22,225 bases of DNA, from NCBI RefSeq assembly GCF_947255005.1, contig NZ_CAMYFI010000037.1, positions 1 through 22,225 on the forward strand, in the 5' to 3' direction. Source of the DNA: an uncultured Tessaracoccus sp. Its GTDB lineage: Bacteria; Actinomycetota; Actinomycetes; Propionibacteriales; Propionibacteriaceae. The notes under the pieces are model-generated. The model made no database searches. It saw nothing but the letters and a program-made list of their open reading frames with translations, and was not told the DNA's origin. Within the stretch, counting starts at the first letter, position 1; each line of letters opens with the position of its first letter. A program made the position numbers and the translations under genes. Of this stretch, positions 1-8,192 are shown in pieces.

Positions 1-103
1 TGCGCTGCACCTTGATCTTGACGTCCGTGGGTCCGACGGTGGGGCAGGGCACGTCAATGAGCTCGAGCCCCGTGCCTGGGCGCGTCTTTGCGATGGCCTT
101 CAT
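1..103 (-). CDS. Zinc-dependent alcohol dehydrogenase, L-threonine 3-dehydrogenase-like (N-terminal fragment)
   Basis: Only the first 34 codons lie in the window; the gene runs off the left edge. The start ATG is at 103-101 on the minus strand, preceded by AGGT. The peptide begins MKAIAKTRPGTGLELIDVPC and continues with a PTVGPTDVKIKVQ segment. This is the usual N-terminal strand pattern of medium-chain zinc dehydrogenases and is closest in style to threonine 3-dehydrogenase (MKAL..., DVPVP..., hNDVLIKI). The zinc-binding residues and the Rossmann fold would lie outside the window, so the substrate is not established. The family oxidises alcohols with NAD(P)+ in the cytoplasm. The family call is fairly secure; the threonine specificity is an inference. 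Confidence 0.7.
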   Translation of the reverse strand, partial: MKAIAKTRPGTGLELIDVPCPTVGPTDVKIKVQR

Positions 104-140
104 ACCTGCACACTGTAATGCCGCGACGGGTGCGGTGCTG

Positions 141-301
141 GTGGTTGAGTAGCTGCGCGTCCACCGGTGGTTGAGCCGCCCGCGTAGCGGGCGTGTCGAA
201 ACCACACTGCATCTCGATACACGCCTTCGCCGCTACTCGATGGTCGGATGGGGGCCGTCCACCGGTGGTTGAGCCGCCCGCGTAGCGGGCGTGTCGAATC
301 C
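141..301. repeat. REP-like repeat cluster 1
   Basis: Units of about 35 bp of the form GGTTGAGnnGC...TCGAAACC occur at 169-203 and 267-301 (plus orientation). An inverted unit (ATCTCGATACACGCC...CTACTCGATGG) is at 210-243, and a truncated unit starts near 143. Each full unit contains a small hairpin, here CGCCCGC-GTA-GCGGGCG. A 42-bp stretch at 159-200 is repeated exactly at 257-298, which suggests a recent tandem duplication. The cluster fills the gap between the dehydrogenase start (103) and the end of the minus-strand unknown gene (499). No ORF here looks real. Confidence 0.85.
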
Positions 302-314
302 ATCCACCACGAAA

Positions 315-390
315 CTTCAAAATCCGTACGCAGATTCACTTAACCCCCCAAAATCAGAGGGTTCGATCAATCTGCGTACGGATTTTGAAG
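315..390. repeat. 76-bp palindromic element, copy 1
   Basis: The arms at 315-336 and 369-390 are 22 bp and exact reverse complements (CTTCAAAATCCGTACG... and ...CGTACGGATTTTGAAG). They enclose a 32-bp centre that itself contains AACCC/GGGTT. Related copies lie at 6988-7062 and 15672-15747. The reverse complement of this centre resembles the centre of copy 2 (GA-C-AACC...GGTTAAG). The element follows the end of a REP unit (TCGAATCC at 294-301) by 13 bp. It could be a non-autonomous mobile element, a bidirectional terminator or a protein-binding site; the sequence does not decide. Confidence 0.85.
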
Positions 391-498
391 GCGTCGGGCT
401 GGTGAGTACCCGATCAACCTCGTGGGCCGCACCAGGCGAGGCGTTCGTAGTGTGTTTGATGATCGGGATATGTTTCCGGTGGGGCAATTACGGGTGGG

Positions 499-1437
499 CT
501 ATGAGGCGTCCTTCATGAAGCGCTCAGTGAACTTGGGGCCTGGGCTCAGGACTAGCGCCTGTTCCTCAGACGTGTCGAGGTTGTGGCCATGAGCCGTGGC
601 ATCATCTATGAACTCTTGGTAGTTCCCGATCTGTGGCTCAAAGGTGCCGTCGGGTGCCCAGTAATAGACGTTGCGGCTGAGCATGCCTCCCGGCGGATTG
701 AATCCGGCCTCCGGGGTAAGCGTATTGAGCAGTTGCGCTATCGGGATGAGACTGGTGAGGCCCTCGTCGCGAGTGGGCAGAGAATACATCAGCAGTGAGC
801 GATTGGGGACAGCGAGCAGCAGTCCATCTGGTGCTTCGATCTCGAGTTGCTGGAGCAGCGCATGTACATCGCCGATCTTCGAAGCGATGAACATAGACTC
901 ACCATTAGCGAAATGCACACTGTCTTCTTCGAAGAACTCATCAATGGGTTCGGCGTTCGTGTTGCGCTGGCCCTGAGCGAAGAGCGCATCCACTGGGATC
1001 TCAAGTTTTGCGACGCTTTCGTCTTGCAGTGTGGCGACGTGCGTCGGATAGTCAAGGCAAAGCACTTGTAGTAGATCGTTCCCAAAGGGTCGCCCGTATT
1101 CGTAGGATTCTGCTTCCGCTCCTGAGATGATCCGAGTCCGGATCATCGTGAGTAGTTCTTCTCTGCTCGGCTGGGGAGCGGAGTCGGCCTGCGCGGCTGT
1201 AATCGCAAACTGCAGCCAGCGTTGCAGCGTGTCCTCCCACTCCTGCATGGGAAGCTCTTGAAGTTGGTCAGTCAGGTTCTCCAGCGACAATGTGCCGCGA
1301 CCGTCGATGTCGAGAGCATGTCCATGTTCAGTAATGACCGGCGTCGCGGTGATGCCGCGCACTTCGAGTTCGTGGATCAGGTAGCCGGCGGCGCTATTGA
1401 GCATGAGCTCTCGTTCTGGGTACTGGTGTTCGCTCAC
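499..1437 (-). CDS. Uncharacterised 312-residue acidic protein, divergent from the Type ISP enzyme
   Basis: I do not recognise this family with confidence. The start is set at the GTG at 1437-1435 because GGAGGAGACCCCA places a strong ribosome binding site at normal spacing. The open frame continues upstream to 1716, but that part overlaps the restriction gene. The protein is acidic, with no signal peptide or membrane helix. A conserved-looking segment in the second half reads DGLLLAVPNRSLLMYSLP, followed by helical sequence and GNYQEFID. This hydrophobic AVPNR motif is reminiscent of DUF1444/YtpQ-type proteins, but that is only an impression. The gene lies 208 bp from, and divergent to, the restriction-modification gene at 1646, inside repeat-bounded accessory DNA. 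A link to phage defence is possible on position alone. Confidence 0.75.
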   Translation of the reverse strand: MSEHQYPERELMLNSAAGYLIHELEVRGITATPVITEHGHALDIDGRGTLSLENLTDQLQELPMQEWEDTLQRWLQFAITAAQADSAPQPSREELLTMIRTRIISGAEAESYEYGRPFGNDLLQVLCLDYPTHVATLQDESVAKLEIPVDALFAQGQRNTNAEPIDEFFEEDSVHFANGESMFIASKIGDVHALLQQLEIEAPDGLLLAVPNRSLLMYSLPTRDEGLTSLIPIAQLLNTLTPEAGFNPPGGMLSRNVYYWAPDGTFEPQIGNYQEFIDDATAHGHNLDTSEEQALVLSPGPKFTERFMKDAS

Positions 1438-1645
1438 TGGGGTCTCCTCCGTGCATTCCGTCGTCAGTCTACGTACGGTTGGGTATGTTGTAGCAGCACC
1501 TCGAAGTGTCGTGGCTGGACAACGCGAGTGCCCAGCGCCCTGGAGGTGGGCTTGCGATTCCCCTTGACCGATGATGAGTGCTTGCCCCCACATCGCTGTC
1601 ATACCCTCGCTAGGATCATTCCACTGATCGGGAGGTAATAGCCGC

Positions 1646-4600
1646 ATGACCACCACAGTGCAGGAGATCATCGCTGGGTTCGCTGACGCACCGTCGCAGT
1701 CGGAAAAGGGCACCAAGTTTGAGCGCTTGATGATCGACTACTTCAAGCATGATGCGACGCTGGCCGCGCAGTACGACGAGGTGATGCAGTGGACGGAGTG
1801 GCCGCACCGTGGTTCGAGCATCGACGTCGGTATCGATTTGGTGGCGCGTTCCAAAGAATCGGGCGATTGGACGGCTATCCAATGCAAGTTTTATGACCCG
1901 CATCGGACGCTCCAGAAGGCTCATATCGATTCGTTCTTCACGGCTTCGGGTAAGCGGTGGGATGGTGTCGAATTCACCAACCGCATCATCATTTCTACGA
2001 CGGACAAATGGTCGTCGCTCGCTGAAGAAGCGCTCAAAGAGCAGACCATTCCCGTACAGCGGCTGGGCCTAGCAGAGATTGCCCTTTCTCCCATCGACTG
2101 GGCGTTTGCCGACGAGACCAAGCTCATCGTTGACCTCAAACCGCGCACGAAGTTCGGGCTGAGGCCGCACCAACGCACCGCCATCGAGAAGATCAGCGAG
2201 GGGTTCGAGAAGCAGGACCGCGGCCAGTGGATCTCAGCGTGTGGCACGGGCAAGACGTTCACGTCGCTGAAGCTCACTGAAGCGATGGCGGAACGCAACG
2301 GCGGCAGTTTGAGGGTGCTGTTCTTGGCGCCGTCGATTTCGCTCGTTTCACAGTCGCTGCGGGAGTGGACTGCCCAAGCCACCACGGATCTACGCCCGTT
2401 CGTCGTGTGCTCGGACACGAAGGCGTCACGAGCCGCCGAGGATATTGCTCCCCACGACGTGCCGCTGCCCGCGACGACGGATCCACAGACGCTGCGTGAC
2501 CGGCTAGCGGCTGGGAAGCGCGCGGCGGGGATCACCGTCGTGTTTTCGACATACCAGTCGCTGTCCGTGGTTGCAGAGGCGCAGGCGCTGGGCGTGCCTG
2601 AGTTTGATTTGATTCTCTGCGACGAGGCGCACCGCACGACGGGCGTCACGTTATCGGGCGAGGATGAGTCGCATTTCGTGCGCGTGCACGATCAGCAATT
2701 CATTCGCGGAAAGAAGCGTCTGTACATGACGGCCACGCCCCGCATGTTCGGTGACGCGGTGAAGACGAAGGCCGCAGATCACTCTGCGGAGCTCACCAGT
2801 ATGGACGACCTCGCCCTCTTCGGGCCGGTGTTCCACCGCTTGGGATTCGGGGAGGCCGTCGAGAATGGGTTGCTCACTGACTACAAGGTGGCCGTGCTCA
2901 TGGTCACGGAAGAACAGATGGCGGGCCCCATCCAGTCGATGATGGCCGACGACAACCTCGAGATTCCGTTGGATGACGCAGCCAAGATCATGGGCGCGTG
3001 GAATACCCTCGCCAAGCGCACGCATCCCGGCGACGCGGCTCCCGCGTTCTCGCCGGGAGAGACCCCGATGAAACGGGCCGTCGCGTTCTTGCCGAACATC
3101 AAGTCGTCGAAGCGCGTTGCGGATGCGTTCGAGGACGTGGTGCGTGCGTCGCGGCATGACGCCGACGAGATTCTGGTGACGGAGGCTCGTCACGTCGACG
3201 GCACGATGAATGCCATGGTGCGTGCCGACGAGCTCGCCTGGCTGAAAGCGCCGGTTCCGGACGGTGAGTGCCGCATCCTGACGAACGCCCGCTGCCTGTC
3301 GGAGGGCGTCGATGTGCCGGCGCTGGATGCGGTGATGTTCCTGAGCCCGAGGAATTCCGCCGTCGACGTGGTGCAGTCCGTGGGGCGTGTGATGCGGAAG
3401 GCGCCGGGCAAGGACTGTGGCTACATCATCCTGCCCGTGGCGGTGCCGGTTGGCGTCGAACCTTCCGAGGCGCTGAAAGACAACAAGCGTTTCAAAGTGG
3501 TGTGGGACGTGCTCAACGCGCTGCGCGCCCACGACGACCGCTTCGAGGCGATTGTGCAGTCCATCCAACTGAATGGCGGCAAGGACGACTCCGGGAAGGT
3601 GATCGTCGATGCCCCCGATCTGACCGGCGGCGACGCGGAGAGCCCAGACAAGCCTGGGGCTGCGGTGCAGCTGCCGCTGTTCCACCTGGCTGATTGGCGC
3701 GACGCCATCTACTCGCGGATCGTCGATAAGGTTGGCACCCGCGAGTATTGGGATCAGTGGGCGCGTGACGTGGCCAGGATGTCGGCGGCTCAGATCGCCC
3801 GCATTGAGGCGCTGTTGGCGGATGCCCCCGACGAGGTGCGGGCGCAGTTCGACACGTTCCTTGCCGGTTTGCAGGCGAACCTGAACGATTCCATCACTCG
3901 GGACGACGCGGTGAGTATGTTGTCGCAGCATCTCATCACCGCCCCGGTGTTTGAGGCGCTGTTCAGCGAGTCTGATTTCGCGAGCCGCAACCCGGTGAGC
4001 GTAGGCATGCAGGCCATGCTCGACACACTGGAGGGTCAGGGCCTGGACGCGGAGACGCAGAAACTGGACCGCTTCTACGAGTCGGTGCGGGTGCGGGCGG
4101 CGGCGGTGACGTCGGCGGCGGGTCGGCAGCAGGTGATCCACGATCTCTACGAGAAGTTCTTCAAGAACGCCTTCCCGAGGCAGGCCGAGGCGCTGGGCAT
4201 CGTGTACACGCCGGTTGAGGTGGTGGATTTCATCCTCCGTGCCGCCGACGACCTTTCGCGCCAGCACTTCGGGCAGGGCCTCACCGACGAGGGTGTCACC
4301 ATTCTGGACCCCTTCACGGGCACGGGCACGTTCATAGTGCGCCTGTTGCAGTCGGGCATCATCCGCCCGGAGGATCTGGGGCGGAAGTATGTGCACGAGC
4401 TCATGGCCAACGAGATCATGCTGCTCGCGTATTACGTGGCGTGCGTGAACATTGAGGCGACGTTCGAGGCGCTGCACGGCGGCGACGAGTACGTGCCGTT
4501 CCCCGGCGCGACAATGACGGACACGTTCCAGATCAGCGAGGAGGGCGACCGCGTCGACACCAGCCTGCTGCCCGCCAACAACGAGCGCATTACCAAGCAG

Positions 4601-6460
4601 CTGGCCACGGACATCACGGTCATCGTCGGTAATCCGCCGTACTCGGTGGGGCAGACGAACGCCAACGACAACAACCAGAATGTGAAGTATCGGACGCTCG
4701 ACGGGCGGATCGCAGACACGTATGCGGCGCGCTCCAGCGCGCAGAACAAGAACTCGCTCTACGACTCTTACATCCGCGCCTACCGTTGGGCCACCGATCG
4801 GCTGGGGGAGCGCGGCATCGTCGCGTTCGTCTCTAACGGTGGCTGGATCGATGGCAACACCGCCGACGGCATGCGCCTGGCCATGGCCGACGAGTTCAGT
4901 GAGCTCTGGGTGTTCAACCTGCGGGGGAATGCCCGAACGGCAGGAGAGCAACGCAAGAAGGAAGCCGGCAACGTGTTTGAATCGGGCAGCCGCGCCACCG
5001 TCGCCGTCGTCCTCGGCATGAAGGATCCCGCGGACGCTGGCCCGGCTGTCATCCACTACCGCGACATCGGCGATTACCTGAGCCGCGACGAGAAACTCGC
5101 CATCGTCAACAGCGCCCAGTTGGGCGACGACGAATGGGCGGAGATCACACCCAACGCCGAAGGCGACTGGCTCAACCAGCGCGACGAACTGTTCCAGCAG
5201 TTCATGCCCATCAGTGAGGTTTTCCAAACCTATAGCAGGGGCGTAGAGACAACGCGTGACGCGTGGTGCTACAACTTCGACACAGCGCAGGTTGAATTCA
5301 ACATGCGGCGTATGATCGAGACCTTCAATGCTCAAGCGGCAGAGCGTACTCCGCAAACGGAACAACTCGACGACTCCACAAAGATCAGTTGGTCCCGTAA
5401 CCTGCGCAAGCGAGCAGCTCAAGGGAGAACCGAGGCCTTCCACCCAGGCAGCATCCGAGAGTCGCTCTACCGGCCTTTCACGAGACAGGCTCTGTACTTC
5501 GATGCAGTGTTCAATTCGGTTCCAGGACAGAACGCTGGATTCTTCCCGACGAACGCGACGCCCAACGTTGGCTTTTATCAGGTCGGATCTGGTTCGGCCG
5601 TGCCTTTCAGCGAGATTGCCACGGCAGCACTGCCAGATCGGCATGTGACCGGGGCTGGGAGCGGAGGCCAGTTCTTCGCCCGCTACACCTACGAGCCCGG
5701 CCCCAAGCGCGGTGAGGCGGAGACGCTGTTTGATGAATCGTTGGAGCTCGTGGACGGCTACCGCCGGATCGACAACATCACCGACGAGGCGCTCGCGCAC
5801 TTCCAGCAGGCGTTCGGCCCGTCGGTGACGAAAGACTTGATCTTCACCTACGTCTACGGGGTGCTGCATTCCGCGCAGTACCGGGAGCGGTTCGCGGCCG
5901 ATTTGAAGAAGATGCTGCCACGCATCCCGCTGGCCAAGGACCTCGCAGATTTCCAGGCGTTCGCCGACGCCGGCCAACGCCTTATGGACCTGCACATCGG
6001 TTACGAATCCGTCGAGCCGTATCCGCTGCAGGAGCAGGTGAAGGCGGCGGTGGACATGGACGAGTGGGAGCTCTACGCCGTCGGGGACAAGCGCATGAAG
6101 TTCCCCACCAAGGGCGGCGTGAAAGACCTGACCACGCTGGTCTACAACTCGCATGTCACGCTCTCGGGTATCCCGGAGGAGGCATACCGCTATCAGCTTG
6201 GCTCACGTTCGGCGCTGGAGTGGATCGTCGACCGCTACTACATCAAGACCGACAAGGCCTCCGGCATCGTGAACGACCCGAATGCGTGGTCGCGAGAAGT
6301 GGGTGACCCCCGCTACATCCGCGACCTCGTCGGGCGGGTCATCACCGTGTCGCTCGAGACTATGCGCATCGTCGACGCACTGCCCCACTTACCGCTGGGT
6401 GGCGAAGAGCCCGTCGGTGAGAGCCCGGTTGATGCAGAGCCGGAGCACAGCGTGCTGTAA
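1646..6460 (+). CDS. Single-chain Type ISP-like restriction-modification enzyme (Mrr nuclease + helicase + N6-adenine methylase)
   Basis: The 1604-residue protein combines all restriction-modification activities. Residues 1-150 form an Mrr-like PD-(D/E)xK nuclease (GID with D64, then Q79-C-K81). Residues about 165-620 are a superfamily 2 helicase/translocase: Walker A CGTGKT 199-204, DEAH 326-329, TATP 362-365, motif VI QSVGRVMR 577-584. A helical coupler follows. The gamma-type N6-adenine methylase has motif I DPFTGTGTF at 888-896 and motif IV NPPY at 996-999. The last 450 or so residues should hold target recognition. Order and length match Type ISP enzymes such as LlaGI and LlaBIII, which methylate one strand of an asymmetric site, translocate on DNA and cleave between converging enzymes. 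The start ATG has GGAGG 10 nt upstream. All catalytic motifs look intact. No separate specificity subunit or methylase is nearby. The recognition sequence cannot be predicted here. Confidence 0.96.
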   Translation: MTTTVQEIIAGFADAPSQSEKGTKFERLMIDYFKHDATLAAQYDEVMQWTEWPHRGSSIDVGIDLVARSKESGDWTAIQCKFYDPHRTLQKAHIDSFFTASGKRWDGVEFTNRIIISTTDKWSSLAEEALKEQTIPVQRLGLAEIALSPIDWAFADETKLIVDLKPRTKFGLRPHQRTAIEKISEGFEKQDRGQWISACGTGKTFTSLKLTEAMAERNGGSLRVLFLAPSISLVSQSLREWTAQATTDLRPFVVCSDTKASRAAEDIAPHDVPLPATTDPQTLRDRLAAGKRAAGITVVFSTYQSLSVVAEAQALGVPEFDLILCDEAHRTTGVTLSGEDESHFVRVHDQQFIRGKKRLYMTATPRMFGDAVKTKAADHSAELTSMDDLALFGPVFHRLGFGEAVENGLLTDYKVAVLMVTEEQMAGPIQSMMADDNLEIPLDDAAKIMGAWNTLAKRTHPGDAAPAFSPGETPMKRAVAFLPNIKSSKRVADAFEDVVRASRHDADEILVTEARHVDGTMNAMVRADELAWLKAPVPDGECRILTNARCLSEGVDVPALDAVMFLSPRNSAVDVVQSVGRVMRKAPGKDCGYIILPVAVPVGVEPSEALKDNKRFKVVWDVLNALRAHDDRFEAIVQSIQLNGGKDDSGKVIVDAPDLTGGDAESPDKPGAAVQLPLFHLADWRDAIYSRIVDKVGTREYWDQWARDVARMSAAQIARIEALLADAPDEVRAQFDTFLAGLQANLNDSITRDDAVSMLSQHLITAPVFEALFSESDFASRNPVSVGMQAMLDTLEGQGLDAETQKLDRFYESVRVRAAAVTSAAGRQQVIHDLYEKFFKNAFPRQAEALGIVYTPVEVVDFILRAADDLSRQHFGQGLTDEGVTILDPFTGTGTFIVRLLQSGIIRPEDLGRKYVHELMANEIMLLAYYVACVNIEATFEALHGGDEYVPFPGATMTDTFQISEEGDRVDTSLLPANNERITKQLATDITVIVGNPPYSVGQTNANDNNQNVKYRTLDGRIADTYAARSSAQNKNSLYDSYIRAYRWATDRLGERGIVAFVSNGGWIDGNTADGMRLAMADEFSELWVFNLRGNARTAGEQRKKEAGNVFESGSRATVAVVLGMKDPADAGPAVIHYRDIGDYLSRDEKLAIVNSAQLGDDEWAEITPNAEGDWLNQRDELFQQFMPISEVFQTYSRGVETTRDAWCYNFDTAQVEFNMRRMIETFNAQAAERTPQTEQLDDSTKISWSRNLRKRAAQGRTEAFHPGSIRESLYRPFTRQALYFDAVFNSVPGQNAGFFPTNATPNVGFYQVGSGSAVPFSEIATAALPDRHVTGAGSGGQFFARYTYEPGPKRGEAETLFDESLELVDGYRRIDNITDEALAHFQQAFGPSVTKDLIFTYVYGVLHSAQYRERFAADLKKMLPRIPLAKDLADFQAFADAGQRLMDLHIGYESVEPYPLQEQVKAAVDMDEWELYAVGDKRMKFPTKGGVKDLTTLVYNSHVTLSGIPEEAYRYQLGSRSALEWIVDRYYIKTDKASGIVNDPNAWSREVGDPRYIRDLVGRVITVSLETMRIVDALPHLPLGGEEPVGESPVDAEPEHSVL

Positions 6461-6480
6461 GAAGCGCCCGAGAGATCGCC

Positions 6481-6812
6481 GTTACCCGTCGCGCCCGAGT
6501 TGCCAGAATACCCGACGCGGAGGCATGGCTGGACTCCTACCACTCGCCCACGGATGAGCAGAAAACCGAGTGGCGCGATCGGCAGAGGGGCTACGGGCTG
6601 GCTTGACCGTCCAAACGGTGGGTGATCTCTACGGTGTGTCGCGGGAGCGGATCCGGGAAATCGCGGCGAGCCGGGGCATCAGCATTCTGCAGCTGCACGA
6701 GGGAGCAAAACAGCAGCAAGATCGACGTCGGCGCCGTATGGATCGGCACATTTACGCCGCGTCGCTGACACAGCATCTGGTGAAGCCGGCCGAGGAGCTG
6801 CGCGCAGAGTGA
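6481..6812 (+). pseudogene. Frameshifted small HTH protein remnant
   Basis: Two overlapping frames look like pieces of one protein. Frame one (6481-6606) reads IPDAEAWLDSYHSPTDEQ... and ends QRGYGLA-stop. Frame two (GTG at 6570, stop at 6812, 80 codons) contains GDLYGVSRERIREIAASRGI, a helix-turn-helix resembling sigma-70 region 4, then a basic Q/R-rich stretch. A one-base shift near 6600 would join them into a single product. There is no convincing start or ribosome binding site for frame one, which begins soon after the restriction gene stop (6460). The alternative is that the 80-codon frame is a genuine small DNA-binding protein. Function unknown. Confidence 0.45.
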
Positions 6813-6840
6813 CTTCGGCTCACGGACTGCACGCCACCGA

Positions 6841-7160
6841 TGGTTGAGTAGCGAGCGCAGCTCGCGTATCGAAACCGGCACTGCATCTCTATATGCGCCT
6901 TCGGCGCTACTCGATGGTCTGGGAGGGGAGGCCTGCCCAGATGGTTGAGTAGCCGCCGGAGGCGGCGTATCGAAACCCAGCACCGAACTTCACAATCCGT
7001 ACGCAGGCTGACCAAACCTCCGATATTCGGAGGTTAAGCAAATCTGCGTACGAATTGTGAAGTTTTCGGCGCCTCTCGATGCGGCGACTACGTTGCCTAC
7101 TCGATGGCCCGGGGAAGGAGAGCGTCTCGATATGCACCGGCGGCGTCACTCGATGTTCTG
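6841..7160. repeat. REP-like repeat cluster 2
   Basis: Plus-orientation units occur at 6841-6876 (GGTTGAGTAGCGAGCGCAGC...TCGAAACC) and 6942-6977 (with hairpin GCCGCC-GGA-GGCGGC). Inverted units are at 6882-6916 and, more degenerate, about 7072-7106 and 7118-7160. Palindromic copy 2 is embedded at 6988-7062. The gap between 6813 and the end of the DeoR gene (7293) holds no other recognisable feature. Confidence 0.85.
6988..7062. repeat. 75-bp palindromic element, copy 2
   Basis: The left arm starts CTTCACAATCCGTACGCAG (6988) and the right arm ends CGTACGAATTGTGAAG (7062); the 22-nt arms match at 19 positions. The centre carries its own perfect hairpin AACCTCCGA-TAT-TCGGAGGTT (7014-7034), followed by AAGC. 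The centre is homologous to copy 1 in reverse orientation. It follows REP unit 6942-6977 by 10 bp. Confidence 0.85.
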
Positions 7161-7292
7161 GGGTGGGAGCGGCCCCTCTGCACGACTCAGGGCTAGCCAC
7201 GGAACAAGGCTCAGGACGTTTCAGTTCGGGGAAGATGGTCGGGTGAGTAGGTAGCAGACAGAGGGGGGAAATGAGGCCATCACTTCGAAATA

Positions 7293-8063
7293 CTAACGAA
7301 CCTTTGCAATACGTACCTCAGCTCCCGACTCCAGTACGTGATCCGTGAACGCTGTGGGCATCGCGTCATCAACAATAATCACATCAAAGTCGGAGACAGC
7401 ACACACGCGATAGAGGGCAGTGCGCGCGTACTTCGATGAGTCAACAAGTAATATATTTTTCGTGGAAACGTCCATCATTTGACGTTTGATAGATGCAAAT
7501 GACTGCTCAGGGTGGTAACAAAAGGAGTTGTCGATTGCGGTAGCGGACATAAAGCAGATATCAGGCCTGAGATCCTCCAAGGCACGTTCTGCCAGTATCC
7601 CGGTGTAGGCCTCCGCCCAGCTTATAAAAGTGCCGCCGGTCAGGATGAGGCTGAGTGAATGAGTCTTACGGACCGTCGACGCCACGAATTCAGCGTTCGT
7701 AATTACCGTGCATGGCTCTTTCCCCTGAAGGTGGGGAAGGAGTTGGATGTTCGTGGTGGAGTCATCGAAGCAAACAGACATGCCTGGTCGGATGTATTCA
7801 CTCGCAAGTAAACAGATGGCATCCTTGGTGGATCTATTCTTTGCAATGCGTATGGCAGCTGCCGATTCGGTAAGCGAGGAGCTTGCGGCTCGGACGACTC
7901 CCTTTCGTCGTATAAGTAAGCCAGATTCCTCGAGTTCGGCAGTATCCCGGTAGACCGTCATGGTTGAGATATCGAACTTGCTGGCGAGCTCTTCAATGGT
8001 TGCTTCACCGTGAGAGACAACATAATCCAGCACCAGTCGTTGACGATCATGTAGGGTTCCCAT
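7293..8063 (-). CDS. DeoR-family transcriptional repressor
   Basis: The 256-residue length is typical for the family. The N-terminus (residues 6-57) is a DeoR winged helix-turn-helix: RQRLVLDYV, then ATIEELASKFDISTMTVYRD, then LEESGLLIRRKGVVRA. The C-terminal half is the DeoR effector domain, related to sugar-phosphate isomerases, with ILTGGTF, the segment EQSFASIKRQMMD and LLVDSSKY. Such proteins usually sense a phosphorylated sugar. The ATG at 8063 is chosen because AAGGTGGG precedes it at good spacing; an in-frame ATG at 8129 has no such site. It is the third gene after kinase and dehydrogenase on the same strand, 129 bp after the dehydrogenase stop, so it may have its own promoter. Its likely target is the palindrome at 10871-10884 (inference). 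Confidence 0.93.
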   Translation of the reverse strand: MGTLHDRQRLVLDYVVSHGEATIEELASKFDISTMTVYRDTAELEESGLLIRRKGVVRAASSSLTESAAAIRIAKNRSTKDAICLLASEYIRPGMSVCFDDSTTNIQLLPHLQGKEPCTVITNAEFVASTVRKTHSLSLILTGGTFISWAEAYTGILAERALEDLRPDICFMSATAIDNSFCYHPEQSFASIKRQMMDVSTKNILLVDSSKYARTALYRVCAVSDFDVIIVDDAMPTAFTDHVLESGAEVRIAKVR

Positions 8064-8192
8064 GGTTTCACCCACCTTTAGCGCGATGGCTGCAATGTCT
8101 GTCCAGAGCATATCCACCGCAGTCGGCATGCGGGGATGTCCATGCTGAGATGTTCACCCTGCATGCCAACTGCTGCTTTGGCTGTTTACTTC

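Noticed and set aside
141..301. CRISPR array suspected from regularly recurring ~35-bp repeats
   Set aside because: Units occur in both orientations with irregular spacing and variable stems, and there are no cas genes, so they fit REP-like elements.
1561..1645. Promoter for the Type ISP gene (TTGCCC or TTGACC with TAGGAT)
   Set aside because: The boxes are spaced 23 or 41 bp apart, so no acceptable -35/-10 pair could be assigned.
2651..6154. 1167-codon open frame on the minus strand inside the restriction gene
   Set aside because: It is antisense to a gene with intact nuclease, helicase and methylase motifs. Its product is rich in R, H and V with no domain, as expected from codon bias of the opposite strand.
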